The notes below the pieces were generated by a model. It was not told the origin of the DNA. It saw only the letters and a list, made by a program, of their open reading frames with translations, and did no database searches. A stretch of DNA of 64,000 bases from Floricoccus penangensis (lineage in GTDB: Bacteria > Bacillota > Bacilli > Lactobacillales > Streptococcaceae), in NCBI RefSeq assembly GCF_001832885.1, contig NZ_MKIQ01000003.1, forward strand, positions 124,001 to 188,000, written 5' to 3'. This document shows, piece after piece, positions 45,915 through 53,563 of this stretch. How positions within the stretch are numbered: position 1 is the first letter of the stretch; the number at the start of each line of letters is the position of its first letter. The translations under genes were made by a program, and so were the position numbers.

Positions 45915-46511
45915 ATGAAAAAGAATTTATTAAAAAAAGGGCTAGTTTTAAGTGCAACTATACTTAGTCTAGTATCACTCAACGCATGCTCTTCATCAAA
46001 GAAAAGTGAAGTATCTAAAGAAACAGCGACTAGTAAAAATGACACTTCGAAAATTGAAGAAAGCACTCAAGAACTTGCTGCTAAAGAAGATTCTAATCAA
46101 ACAAAGACTGATACTCAAGACTTAAAAGGTAGTCAATTTGATCTTGGACTTGACAATTCTACTTTGCCTAAAGAAGTTATTGACTCAGCAAATGAAGTGG
46201 CACAAAGCTATAAAGACTATTATGATAAGCTTCAAGGATTTATTGATAACCCTAGCTCGATCACTTCCTCAGATGAAATGTATATTTTGACAGGACAACA
46301 AGATATTAATAGAGCAAAAATTAAATTTGAAAAATTGATAAGCGATAAAGGTATTGATCAAACAAATTCTGATTATATGGCTATCCATGAAAAACTCATA
46401 GACTTCAACCTGAAGATAATGGATCAAATTGCTAAATTACCATCAAAAAAAATAATTTTTAAAAAACGTCAGATAAGATTCTGGCGTTTTAATTATGATA
46501 TACATATATGA
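45915..46511 (+). CDS. Putative lipoprotein, C-terminus runs through its terminator
   Basis: An N-terminal signal peptide ends in a lipobox (LVSLNAC, Cys25). A Ser/Thr/Lys/Glu-rich linker follows, then a mostly helical domain (about 75-175). No known family. The last ~20 residues (KKRQIRFWRFNYDIHI) are encoded by a hairpin-plus-T-run that looks like the gene's own terminator. An A8 run at 46445-46452 precedes it, and one A fewer would give Ser-Lys-Lys-stop. So the true C-terminus may be near residue 179, with a frameshift from indel or slippage. Ribosome-binding site is weak. Confidence 0.7.
   Translation: MKKNLLKKGLVLSATILSLVSLNACSSSKKSEVSKETATSKNDTSKIEESTQELAAKEDSNQTKTDTQDLKGSQFDLGLDNSTLPKEVIDSANEVAQSYKDYYDKLQGFIDNPSSITSSDEMYILTGQQDINRAKIKFEKLISDKGIDQTNSDYMAIHEKLIDFNLKIMDQIAKLPSKKIIFKKRQIRFWRFNYDIHI
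46459..46492 (+). terminator. Terminator inside the 3' end of the lipoprotein ORF
   Basis: AAAACGTCAGA-TAAGAT-TCTGGCGTTTT forms an 11-bp stem (one G-U) followed by TTTT-rich sequence, lying within the reading frame of the lipoprotein. Confidence 0.75.
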
Positions 46512-46652
46512 ATTTCAAAAACCAAAACAATGAAAACTATCTAGTTTAGTCATATCAGTTATAGTAACTTCAGATAGTTCTTCTCGAATTTTCTCTTGTT
46601 ATTAATTATTAATTAATCAAAACATATACATTATTATCATGTTTCATTAGAG

Positions 46653-47390
46653 TTATAATCTTACAAAAGAAAGATTAGCAAATGCACCTAAATCCGTTAC
46701 AGTTATTTTATCTTTAGGAACAAAGGTAATCTTAGATAGTTCTTCACAAATTTGAACAGATGTATAAGAGCACCAAACTTGCATGCTTTTTTTACTTTTC
46801 GATAAACTAATAAAATCAATATTCATTTTAACGAAATCATTATTTAAAAATTCATCCCAATTAATATCTTGTCCAAATCTGATTGAATACCTTTTTTGAT
46901 GTGCTCTTCTTTTACGTAATCTTTCAGTGTAATCTTTATCAATTTTTTTAGAAGTTAATTTATTATTAATCATCTCAAGTTCCTTGTCCGTTGTTTTATA
47001 TGTTAACGTCCATATGATAATATATGTTAAACAAAAAATAGATACACAAATCATATAACTTTTTATCGATAAATCAGTCCAGCCCGTAAATTTAAAAATT
47101 AATGAAAAAATTACAAGGGTCACTATAAAATGAATAAATGTTTTTTTCAATAAAGACCAATCTTCAATTGTAAAAATTAAACCTGCGCATGTGAATAATA
47201 ATCCAATTAAGGTCCAAATAACAATTGAATACCAAATAGCATCAACTTCTCTTGGAAATGAACTAACAAAATTAGGGCTTGATGGATAGTAGACACCACC
47301 TTCATAAAATGAGGAGACTATTAGTGAAATTAAAAATCCAATTGTAATTCCAAAACTTGCACCTTTTAAAATATTTTTAAATATCTTCAT
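46653..47390 (-). CDS. DUF3021 membrane protein with long cytoplasmic C-terminal extension
   Basis: The first ~135 residues contain four hydrophobic segments in DUF3021 style (IGFLISLIVSSF, WYSIVIWTLIGLLF, FIHFIVTLVIFSLIF, YMICVSIFCLTYIIIWTL). DUF3021 proteins are normally that long and act as membrane inhibitors of adjacent LytTR regulators. Here about 110 further soluble residues follow: a basic helical stretch (RLRKRRAHQKRYSIRF), then a beta-rich region with no recognised domain. It overlaps the LytTR gene by four bases, forming a LytTR regulatory system like HdrRM/BrsRM of S. mutans. What the extension does is unknown. Confidence 0.8.
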   Translation of the reverse strand: MKIFKNILKGASFGITIGFLISLIVSSFYEGGVYYPSSPNFVSSFPREVDAIWYSIVIWTLIGLLFTCAGLIFTIEDWSLLKKTFIHFIVTLVIFSLIFKFTGWTDLSIKSYMICVSIFCLTYIIIWTLTYKTTDKELEMINNKLTSKKIDKDYTERLRKRRAHQKRYSIRFGQDINWDEFLNNDFVKMNIDFISLSKSKKSMQVWCSYTSVQICEELSKITFVPKDKITVTDLGAFANLSFVRL

Positions 47391-47827
47391 ATTCCCAACC
47401 TCCTTTTCAATTCTTTAACAAATCTTCTTGAAACATAAGCTATTTGTCCATTTTTGAGGGTAAGTTTTATTTGTCCATTAAATGCTTGTTCCAATTGCTG
47501 AAGTTGAAAAAAATTTACTAATTCACTTTTACTTATCCTAATAAACTCTTCTTGAAACACTTCTTCCACTTCATACAAGGGTATCTTAAGCTTATAAATT
47601 TTACTATCTAAGGTCTCAACCAATACTTTTCTGCTTTCTGAGTAAATTCTTACAATTTCTTCGGGTTCGAAGATAAAAATTTTATCATCAGAATATGCAA
47701 CTATATTTTTATTAGTAATTAAATTTTGTAACTTTAAAATTTCTTCTATCTCTTCATTCATAGCATCAGAATAAATATCAATTCTTGGATCTTTTTCATT
47801 CTCGTCTATATAAAGATTTACTTTCAT
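47387..47827 (-). CDS. LytTR-domain DNA-binding regulator
   Basis: A 146-residue protein with a LytTR domain at about 45-146 (IVRIYSESRKVLVETLDSKIYKLKIPLYEVEE, FIRISKSELVN and a C-terminal VSRRFVKELKRRLGI) preceded by a short N-terminal segment. No receiver domain, as in LytTR regulatory systems controlled by a membrane partner. The start overlaps nothing; its stop overlaps the DUF3021 gene in an ATGA-type junction. Expected to activate its own promoter and perhaps bacteriocin or competence-type genes; targets are unknown here. Confidence 0.88.
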   Translation of the reverse strand: MKVNLYIDENEKDPRIDIYSDAMNEEIEEILKLQNLITNKNIVAYSDDKIFIFEPEEIVRIYSESRKVLVETLDSKIYKLKIPLYEVEEVFQEEFIRISKSELVNFFQLQQLEQAFNGQIKLTLKNGQIAYVSRRFVKELKRRLGI

Positions 47828-47916
47828 ACATCCCTCTCCTTTAAGGTAATATTATCATTAAATATTATCCAAAACTATAACTTTTGGGTAAGAGGTATAA
47901 ATTATTGATTAAGAGG

Positions 47917-47945
47917 TCAAAAAAAGTCTGACAATCGTCAGACTG
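47917..47945 (-). terminator. Terminator after glsA
   Basis: Minus strand AGTCTGAC-GATT-GTCAGACT followed by seven T, a perfect 8-bp stem just after the glsA stop. Confidence 0.92.
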
Positions 47946-47952
47946 GATTAAT

Positions 47953-49800
47953 TTATATTTCTTCTTGTTCTACTCGTGATGATAACTGCCTTAATGTTCT
48001 ATCAAAGAGACTATATCCATCTAATGCGATTGCCTTCCACATAGCAGCCGCGAGGGATGGATTTTCTATTGTCATTTTATTGATGGCATCCTTTGAAAGA
48101 TAGAGAAGTTCTGTATCAGCTTGGCACCAAATATCAAATTTTGCCTTATCACCACTAGTAAGGGCTATTTCTCCGAAAGTCATTCCAGCAATCAAAATAG
48201 TAATTCGACGATAATTTTGGGAATTATTTCCTTCTTTTTTACTTGCCGTAACCTTGCCCTTGGTAATAAAATAAATTCCTTTATTTTCATCACCAACTGA
48301 GGCAATCTTATCACCATTTTTATATGATAAAGGTTTGAGCAAGTCTACAAAATCCTTAATTTGTTTCTCATCAAAATTTGTAAAAAATTCAAAGTCATTT
48401 ATAGGTACTATCGATGATGAGGTATTTACATCAGGATCGGAATATTTTTTTAATATCTTTTCTTCCGCCCATTGAAGAGCTGATTCCGTACTTTTAAATA
48501 CCTTAATATCCTCGTTTGTATTGTTATCCAGATATCTTCCACTAGGGTCTACAATAACAACTCTTTTCCCTTGAGCAAGTTTTTCTTCTCCAACCTCGTA
48601 CATCATTTTTCTTACGATGTCTTCTTCATTACCATCAGTAATGCTCTTTACCAAAGTATTGTCATAGATAAAGATATCAATGTCATCAGCATCCTTCATT
48701 GACTCTCTTATTAGAGTTTCAGCACCAGAAAATAAAATATCTCCTTCTGCTTCAATGACTTTTGCCTTATAACCATATTTATCTAGAACTTCTTCCTCAT
48801 CGGTAGTTCTTCTCAAAATTGATGGACGTTCATCAATAGTATAAATTGACTTAATCACGGAAGATGCGCTCTTATTGACATTCATAATGTGCAGGTTTAA
48901 GTCGCTACTTATTGTCTCAAAAGCGGCCACTCCACGCGCAGAACTCCCGTGACGGTCGAGTAATGGTGAGAAAACAGCAATAGCAAGCTGACCTGGGAGG
49001 ACTCCCAAAATCCCTCCGCCAACTCCTGATTTTGCAGGAATCCCAACTGACGTCATCCAGTCACCCGCGCCATCGTACATTCCAGCCGTCATCATGACAG
49101 AGAGGATTCTTTCAACAATGCTTGGGTCAAGGATTTCTTCTCCGCTGATAGGATTGACCCCATTGTTTGCAAGAGTTGCCCCCATAATTGCTAAGTCCTC
49201 TGTTGAAACTAAAGTCGAACACTGTTCAAAATAGCTTCTAATTACTTCCTCAGGATTTCCTTCGATGATATCAAAGTTCTTCAGCATCCAGGCAATGGCA
49301 CGGTTTCTGTGACCGGTCTCAAGCTCAGAATTATAAACTGCTTGGTCAAGTGATAAATCACGCGCAGCAAATTTAGAAAAGAACTCTCTTATTCTTTCAT
49401 ATCTTTCTTCACTTGAAGCAGCTCTAATCAAAGAAGTACTTGTAATAGCCCCAGCGTTTATCATGGCATTCTTTGGCCTATGAGTATCAGCATCTAAAGA
49501 AATCTCGTTATAGGCATCTCCTGAAGCCTCTACGTCAATCTTTCTATCAACATAGTCAAAGCCATTATCAGATATAGCAAGACCATAAGTAAAGGGCTTA
49601 GAAATAGACTGAATGGTAAATTCGTCAGAAGTATCCCCATACTTATAGACCTGACCATCAGCCGTAGCCAAAACAAGTCCAAATCTATCTGGGTCAACAG
49701 TCGCAAGCTCTGGAATATAATCTGCAAGCTGTCCATCATTATTCTTAATAAAACGTTTATAAATATCTTCTAGATATTTTTCAATCGGTGAGTTTGTCAT
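47953..49800 (-). CDS. glsA: Glutaminase with STAS and cyclic-nucleotide-binding domains
   Basis: A 615-residue three-domain protein. Residues about 1-305 are a beta-lactamase-fold glutaminase (SISKPFTYGLAISDNG, the MINAGAI segment, GIPAKSGVGGGILGVLPGQ) that hydrolyses glutamine to glutamate. Residues about 330-440 look like a STAS domain. Residues about 480-600 are a cNMP-binding/Crp-like domain (KNGDKIASVGDENKGIYFITKGKV, FGEIALTSGDKAKFDIWCQADTELLYL). Many bacterial glutaminases are single-domain, so this is a regulated form; which ligand binds is unknown. Single-gene unit with its own terminator. Catalytic serine and lysine (SxxK: SKPF region) look intact. Confidence 0.9.
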   Translation of the reverse strand: MTNSPIEKYLEDIYKRFIKNNDGQLADYIPELATVDPDRFGLVLATADGQVYKYGDTSDEFTIQSISKPFTYGLAISDNGFDYVDRKIDVEASGDAYNEISLDADTHRPKNAMINAGAITSTSLIRAASSEERYERIREFFSKFAARDLSLDQAVYNSELETGHRNRAIAWMLKNFDIIEGNPEEVIRSYFEQCSTLVSTEDLAIMGATLANNGVNPISGEEILDPSIVERILSVMMTAGMYDGAGDWMTSVGIPAKSGVGGGILGVLPGQLAIAVFSPLLDRHGSSARGVAAFETISSDLNLHIMNVNKSASSVIKSIYTIDERPSILRRTTDEEEVLDKYGYKAKVIEAEGDILFSGAETLIRESMKDADDIDIFIYDNTLVKSITDGNEEDIVRKMMYEVGEEKLAQGKRVVIVDPSGRYLDNNTNEDIKVFKSTESALQWAEEKILKKYSDPDVNTSSSIVPINDFEFFTNFDEKQIKDFVDLLKPLSYKNGDKIASVGDENKGIYFITKGKVTASKKEGNNSQNYRRITILIAGMTFGEIALTSGDKAKFDIWCQADTELLYLSKDAINKMTIENPSLAAAMWKAIALDGYSLFDRTLRQLSSRVEQEEI

Positions 49801-49845
49801 TCTTTTATTTTAGCACTTAGGAGGAAAAAATAGAATATTTTATAC

Positions 49846-50565
49846 TCAAGATAACTGATAAATTTCATCATCACCTGATAGCTGACTTATTACACCCTCA
49901 CTAATTAGATAGGACTGACCATATATTTTTTCTGAATTATCATCACCCAAGAGGTAAGTTCCGTCATTAAAAGCATAAAACTTACGACCAAAACTATCTG
50001 GATAGGTAATTTCCTCAAATAACTTCATCCCATCAAGAACTTCATCTTTGATATCCTGATAATGTGGCAAAATCATCACTTTAGTAAGCGCAAGTCCGGG
50101 GTAAAATCTCTGATAATCTTTTGAAGTAGCTTCGCCTTCAAACTCAGGTTGAGCGTAAACAATTTCTGCACTGTTCATAGAACCAGCACTAAAACCAACT
50201 ATCACCTTATCTTGATTTGATAGTAAATTTTTAAGATTTATATCATTAAAAAAAGAATTCTGTAATGGAGGATAACCACCAGCAAGAATAATCAAATCAG
50301 AATTTACGACCAAATCTTTTGCTTGAGCTTTATTACGATTATCAAGAGTATGGAAACTTACAAAAGAAAAACCTGAATTCACAAATGAATCTCTCATAGA
50401 CGCAGAATACTTATCAGTCATCTCATAAGAATCAGGGTCTGAACAAATGAAAAGACCTGAAATTTCACCATTCAAATATTTTTCAAGATTGGTCACAAAA
50501 TTATTAGCAGAATTTAATTCATCTTTATCAGGATGAATTGGACTACTTGTTAAAAAATATGGCAT
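49846..50565 (-). CDS. Peptidase S51 (dipeptidase E / PepE-like) protein
   Basis: A 239-residue protein of the S51 family. The nucleophile serine is in VGFSAGSMNSAEIV and the upstream ILAGGYPPLQNSFF contains the family's GG turn. The His/Glu of the triad lie in the C-terminal half. S51 members cleave Asp-X dipeptides or release small products. It is last of a four-gene minus-strand operon whose other members encode a GNAT, a nucleotidyltransferase and a PEP-utilising-type protein. Substrate unknown. Confidence 0.85.
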   Translation of the reverse strand: MPYFLTSSPIHPDKDELNSANNFVTNLEKYLNGEISGLFICSDPDSYEMTDKYSASMRDSFVNSGFSFVSFHTLDNRNKAQAKDLVVNSDLIILAGGYPPLQNSFFNDINLKNLLSNQDKVIVGFSAGSMNSAEIVYAQPEFEGEATSKDYQRFYPGLALTKVMILPHYQDIKDEVLDGMKLFEEITYPDSFGRKFYAFNDGTYLLGDDNSEKIYGQSYLISEGVISQLSGDDEIYQLS

Positions 50566-50593
50566 ATGTTACTCCTAAATTTTATTAATATTT

Positions 50594-51337
50594 CTACAAT
50601 GAATTCTTCAACATATCCGTATAAATATAATTTCCATCAAAAATGTTTGAATACGTATCAACCCATACTGGTACATATCCAGCTCTAATAGCTAATCTTT
50701 GTGAGGCAATATTTGTAACAGAAGCCGAATAAAAAGGAACAATTCTCCGTTTTAAGAGTTCTTGAGTTAATCTTGAAACTAGTTCTGTACCTAAATGGAA
50801 TTTTCTATATTTCTCCAACACATCAATTCCCACTTCCCAAAATCCATCGATACTGGTTTCCGCTGCACCAGCAACTGCGACTACTTCACCCTTATCTTTG
50901 ATTATATAAACTGCTTTAGTATCAGTATCACCTTTAGAGTCAAAAGAAAGAGAGTTATCAAATCCAGAAATTGCTTGTAATGGTTGAATTTCTTTGTCAA
51001 TGAAAAATTGGTAGTTAAATTTCATGCCTAGATCTGTCTTAATTTGACTATCATTGAAGCAATCAGAAGGAACATAATGAATTGTTTGACCGTAAACAAG
51101 AGGCAATTCAAATATTTCATCTCTTGACTTGCCTTCTAACATTTCATTTAACTTAGGAGACAATACTTCTGAAGAGCAAACACCTAAACTATTATTATAA
51201 ATAAATATCTTTACAAACGAATTCTCGACATCTGTTTTTATTGTGAAAAAAAGATTATCTCCACTAAGTTGTTCTTTAGAACAATTATATTCATTCATTA
51301 AATAATCTTCAATTTTTATTTTTATAATTTTTTTCAT
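50594..51337 (-). CDS. GNAT-family acetyltransferase
   Basis: A 247-residue protein with the N-acetyltransferase fold in its C-terminal half. The acetyl-CoA loop region is VGIDVLEKYRKFHLGTELVSRLTQELLKRR, and YSASVTNIASQRLAIRAGYVPVW is a classic GNAT C-terminus. The N-terminal half (about 1-110) shows no known motif. Only 1 bp separates it from the nucleotidyltransferase gene upstream. It may acetylate a small molecule; the target is unknown. Confidence 0.85.
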   Translation of the reverse strand: MKKIIKIKIEDYLMNEYNCSKEQLSGDNLFFTIKTDVENSFVKIFIYNNSLGVCSSEVLSPKLNEMLEGKSRDEIFELPLVYGQTIHYVPSDCFNDSQIKTDLGMKFNYQFFIDKEIQPLQAISGFDNSLSFDSKGDTDTKAVYIIKDKGEVVAVAGAAETSIDGFWEVGIDVLEKYRKFHLGTELVSRLTQELLKRRIVPFYSASVTNIASQRLAIRAGYVPVWVDTYSNIFDGNYIYTDMLKNSL

Positions 51338-51338
51338 T

Positions 51339-52151
51339 TCAATTCATATCATTCCAATTTAAATAATTAATAAGCTTTTCATACTTATTATACTCAAAAC
51401 CTAGTTTATCAATTTCGACAATACGTTTAGTTGCTTTTAAAATTTCATCGTTTATATTCTTTGCAAAATCGCCAATTTCACCAAATTCAACTGGAGTGTA
51501 TTTTTTAAGAAATCTCTTCTGATAAGAATCTAGCTTACTACGATTTCCTTCATACTTACTCCAATCTCCAAATGAATTAGCAATTTCACCCTTTTCAATT
51601 TGCCATAGTGAAACCAAGGAATTTTTCATCATTAGTGTACAGTATTCAGCGTAATTATACTCTTTTCGTATGGTTCTTCGATAAAGTTCATGCATATAGG
51701 CAACATATTTATTAAAAATGAAAGTGAGTTCTTCAGATGTAAAAATTGTCTCTATAATCTTTGATTCTTCTCTTAAATTTTTCAAAAAATCATCACTATC
51801 TATAAGAATTAAAATGTCTTTTGTCCAAGGTGTTGGGCTTAAGTCAGATCTATAATAAACAAAAATATCTAATTTTATAAAAGACTTAAAGTGAACAACT
51901 GCATAATTATCAGCTAGTGTTTCGACGAAAGCTATTTTATCTTGAAAGGAGTCTAAGAATTCAAGTAATATTTTTGATTTTTCAACTTGCTTTGAAACAA
52001 CAATACGAAAATCTATGTCAGAAAACTCATCTGGACTCCCATTTGCAATTGAACCACCTATAAAAATCATCCCTACATCTTTGCAAGAATCAAAATATTT
52101 TTCTATATCTATCAATAGTCTGTCTCTTACTTTCACTAAATTCTCAATCAT
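51339..52151 (-). CDS. Nucleotidyltransferase of the aminoglycoside-adenylyltransferase type
   Basis: A 270-residue protein with the pol-beta nucleotidyltransferase motif GGSIANGSPDEFSDIDFRI (metal-binding Asp pair DxD) and a second conserved Asp in KLDIFVYY. The C-terminal half is helical, like ANT-type antibiotic nucleotidyltransferases and related proteins. It is not close enough to any named resistance enzyme to claim resistance. It overlaps the PEP-type gene by 8 bases and is 1 bp from the GNAT gene. Confidence 0.75.
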   Translation of the reverse strand: MIENLVKVRDRLLIDIEKYFDSCKDVGMIFIGGSIANGSPDEFSDIDFRIVVSKQVEKSKILLEFLDSFQDKIAFVETLADNYAVVHFKSFIKLDIFVYYRSDLSPTPWTKDILILIDSDDFLKNLREESKIIETIFTSEELTFIFNKYVAYMHELYRRTIRKEYNYAEYCTLMMKNSLVSLWQIEKGEIANSFGDWSKYEGNRSKLDSYQKRFLKKYTPVEFGEIGDFAKNINDEILKATKRIVEIDKLGFEYNKYEKLINYLNWNDMN

Positions 52152-53004
52152 CTTTTTTACCTAAATTTCTTATATTTTCTTTAGTAAACTTTTTCACCTC
52201 TGCTAGGTGATTTGGGAATTCGATACCGCGACCATAAATTTGAGGAATCAGACTATAGTGAACAATTGCTTTTATTCCTTTTTCTTGAAGGTTATTAATA
52301 ATATTTTCATCAAGGTAACCTGCTACTGCAACATCCACATCATATTTCTTAGCTCTATTAGCAATATCTTCAATAATATTCATCATAATTTCACTATTCA
52401 TCTCATGCCACTGACTATCACGCACAGCTGCATAAACAAAAGAAGTCAAATCATTCATACCAATAACAATTTTCTCGATAGCAGTCTGTAAAATATTATC
52501 CAAATCAAAATATGCAGACGGAAGCTCAATCATTGTCCCCACCTTACCACTATAGCCACTTTTTCGCAGGATATCGATAGCTCTTCTTAACTGTTTTCCA
52601 TCGTTTACAAAAGGAAAAAAGACTGCTAGATTGTCATATTCACTATGTACATCATTGATAACTTTTATTTCTGCTTCAAATTCATCAAGGTATTGAAGAG
52701 AACGTCTTAAACCTCTGATTCCAAATAATGGATGATTATCTGGTAAAATTTCTTCTGTTCCCACCAAAGAATTTGCCTCTGAAACAGTCAATTCAGAAAA
52801 GCGATACCATACTTCCTGTTTTTGATATATTTTACAAATACCCTTCAAATATTTTTTAAAAAAATCCTGACAATCTTTGGTAAGTATATTTTTGCCACAT
52901 TCCCTGATTGGATACTCTCCACGAATCATGCCGATATTTTCAAATAAGTCTGGATATACCATCTCTTTAATTTCTTCACCACTTAGGGCAAGTTCATTCT
53001 TCAT
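52144..53004 (-). CDS. Free-standing PEP-utilising enzyme C-terminal-like (TIM barrel) protein
   Basis: A 286-residue protein resembling only the C-terminal PEP/pyruvate-binding barrel of PEP synthase, PPDK and PTS enzyme I. Similar stretches are VWYRFSELTVSEANSLVG, NHPLFGIRGLRRSLQYLDEF, FPFVNDGKQLRRAIDILRKSG, GTMIELPSAY and IGMNDLTSFVYAAVRDS. The usual His domain and ATP-grasp domain are absent, and the catalytic cysteine region near the end (normally GxCGx) reads VAVAGYLDENI. It is first of a four-gene operon (nucleotidyltransferase, GNAT, peptidase E). Function unknown; ordinary PEP synthase activity is unlikely. Confidence 0.75.
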   Translation of the reverse strand: MKNELALSGEEIKEMVYPDLFENIGMIRGEYPIRECGKNILTKDCQDFFKKYLKGICKIYQKQEVWYRFSELTVSEANSLVGTEEILPDNHPLFGIRGLRRSLQYLDEFEAEIKVINDVHSEYDNLAVFFPFVNDGKQLRRAIDILRKSGYSGKVGTMIELPSAYFDLDNILQTAIEKIVIGMNDLTSFVYAAVRDSQWHEMNSEIMMNIIEDIANRAKKYDVDVAVAGYLDENIINNLQEKGIKAIVHYSLIPQIYGRGIEFPNHLAEVKKFTKENIRNLGKKDD

Positions 53005-53075
53005 AAATCTCCAATCATTTTTGTGTCTTTAATTGTTATTATACTACAAAATAATATTTAAAACTTATTATATAA

Positions 53076-53101
53076 GAAAAAACCTCCAAAATTGGAGGTT
53101 A
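53076..53101 (-). terminator. Terminator overlapping the smpB stop
   Basis: AACCTCCAA-TT-TTGGAGGTT followed by six T on the minus strand; the left arm includes the smpB stop codon region. Confidence 0.88.
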
Positions 53102-53563
53102 TCTATTGTAATTTTTCAGTTGTCTTGCTATTTCACGGTTTTGTTCTTTGCGTTTAATGGTTTCACGCTTGTCATAATTTTTCTTACCTTTGGCAAGTCC
53201 CATTAGAACTTTGGCATAACCGTCTTTTAGATATACTCTCAATGGAATAAATGTCATTCCATTTGTTGAAAGTTCTGAATCTATTTTGTCAATTTGTTTT
53301 CTATGGAGTAAAAGTTTGCGTGCTCGAACTGGGTCTACATTATAAATGTTCCCCTCATCATATGGTGAAATATGAACATTTGAAAGCCATACTTCTCCAT
53401 TACGAATACGAGCAAAACCATCCTTAAGATTTATACGAGCTGCACGGACACTTTTAATCTCTGTCCCCGTCAAAACGATTCCAGCTTCAAAAGTTTCTAC
53501 GATTTCATAGTCATGGCTCGCTTTTCTATTTTGAGCGACTACGTTTCCTTGACCCTTTGCCAC
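53099..53563 (-). CDS. smpB: SsrA-binding protein SmpB
   Basis: The tmRNA partner that rescues stalled ribosomes. Motifs are [42 protein letters not shown] and LLLHRKQI. The basic C-terminal tail carries [18 protein letters not shown]. The start is GTG 53563 (giving [14 protein letters not shown], the family N-terminus), eight bases after AGGTGG. A GTG twelve bases upstream would add four residues. It overlaps the end of rnr, the common secG-rnr-smpB order. tmRNA itself is not in the window. Confidence 0.96.
   Translation of the reverse strand: MAKGQGNVVAQNRKASHDYEIVETFEAGIVLTGTEIKSVRAARINLKDGFARIRNGEVWLSNVHISPYDEGNIYNVDPVRARKLLLHRKQIDKIDSELSTNGMTFIPLRVYLKDGYAKVLMGLAKGKKNYDKRETIKRKEQNREIARQLKNYNR

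Noticed and set aside
51339-52151. Named aminoglycoside-resistance gene
   Set aside because: Only the general nucleotidyltransferase motif is shared; no basis for a specific resistance claim.
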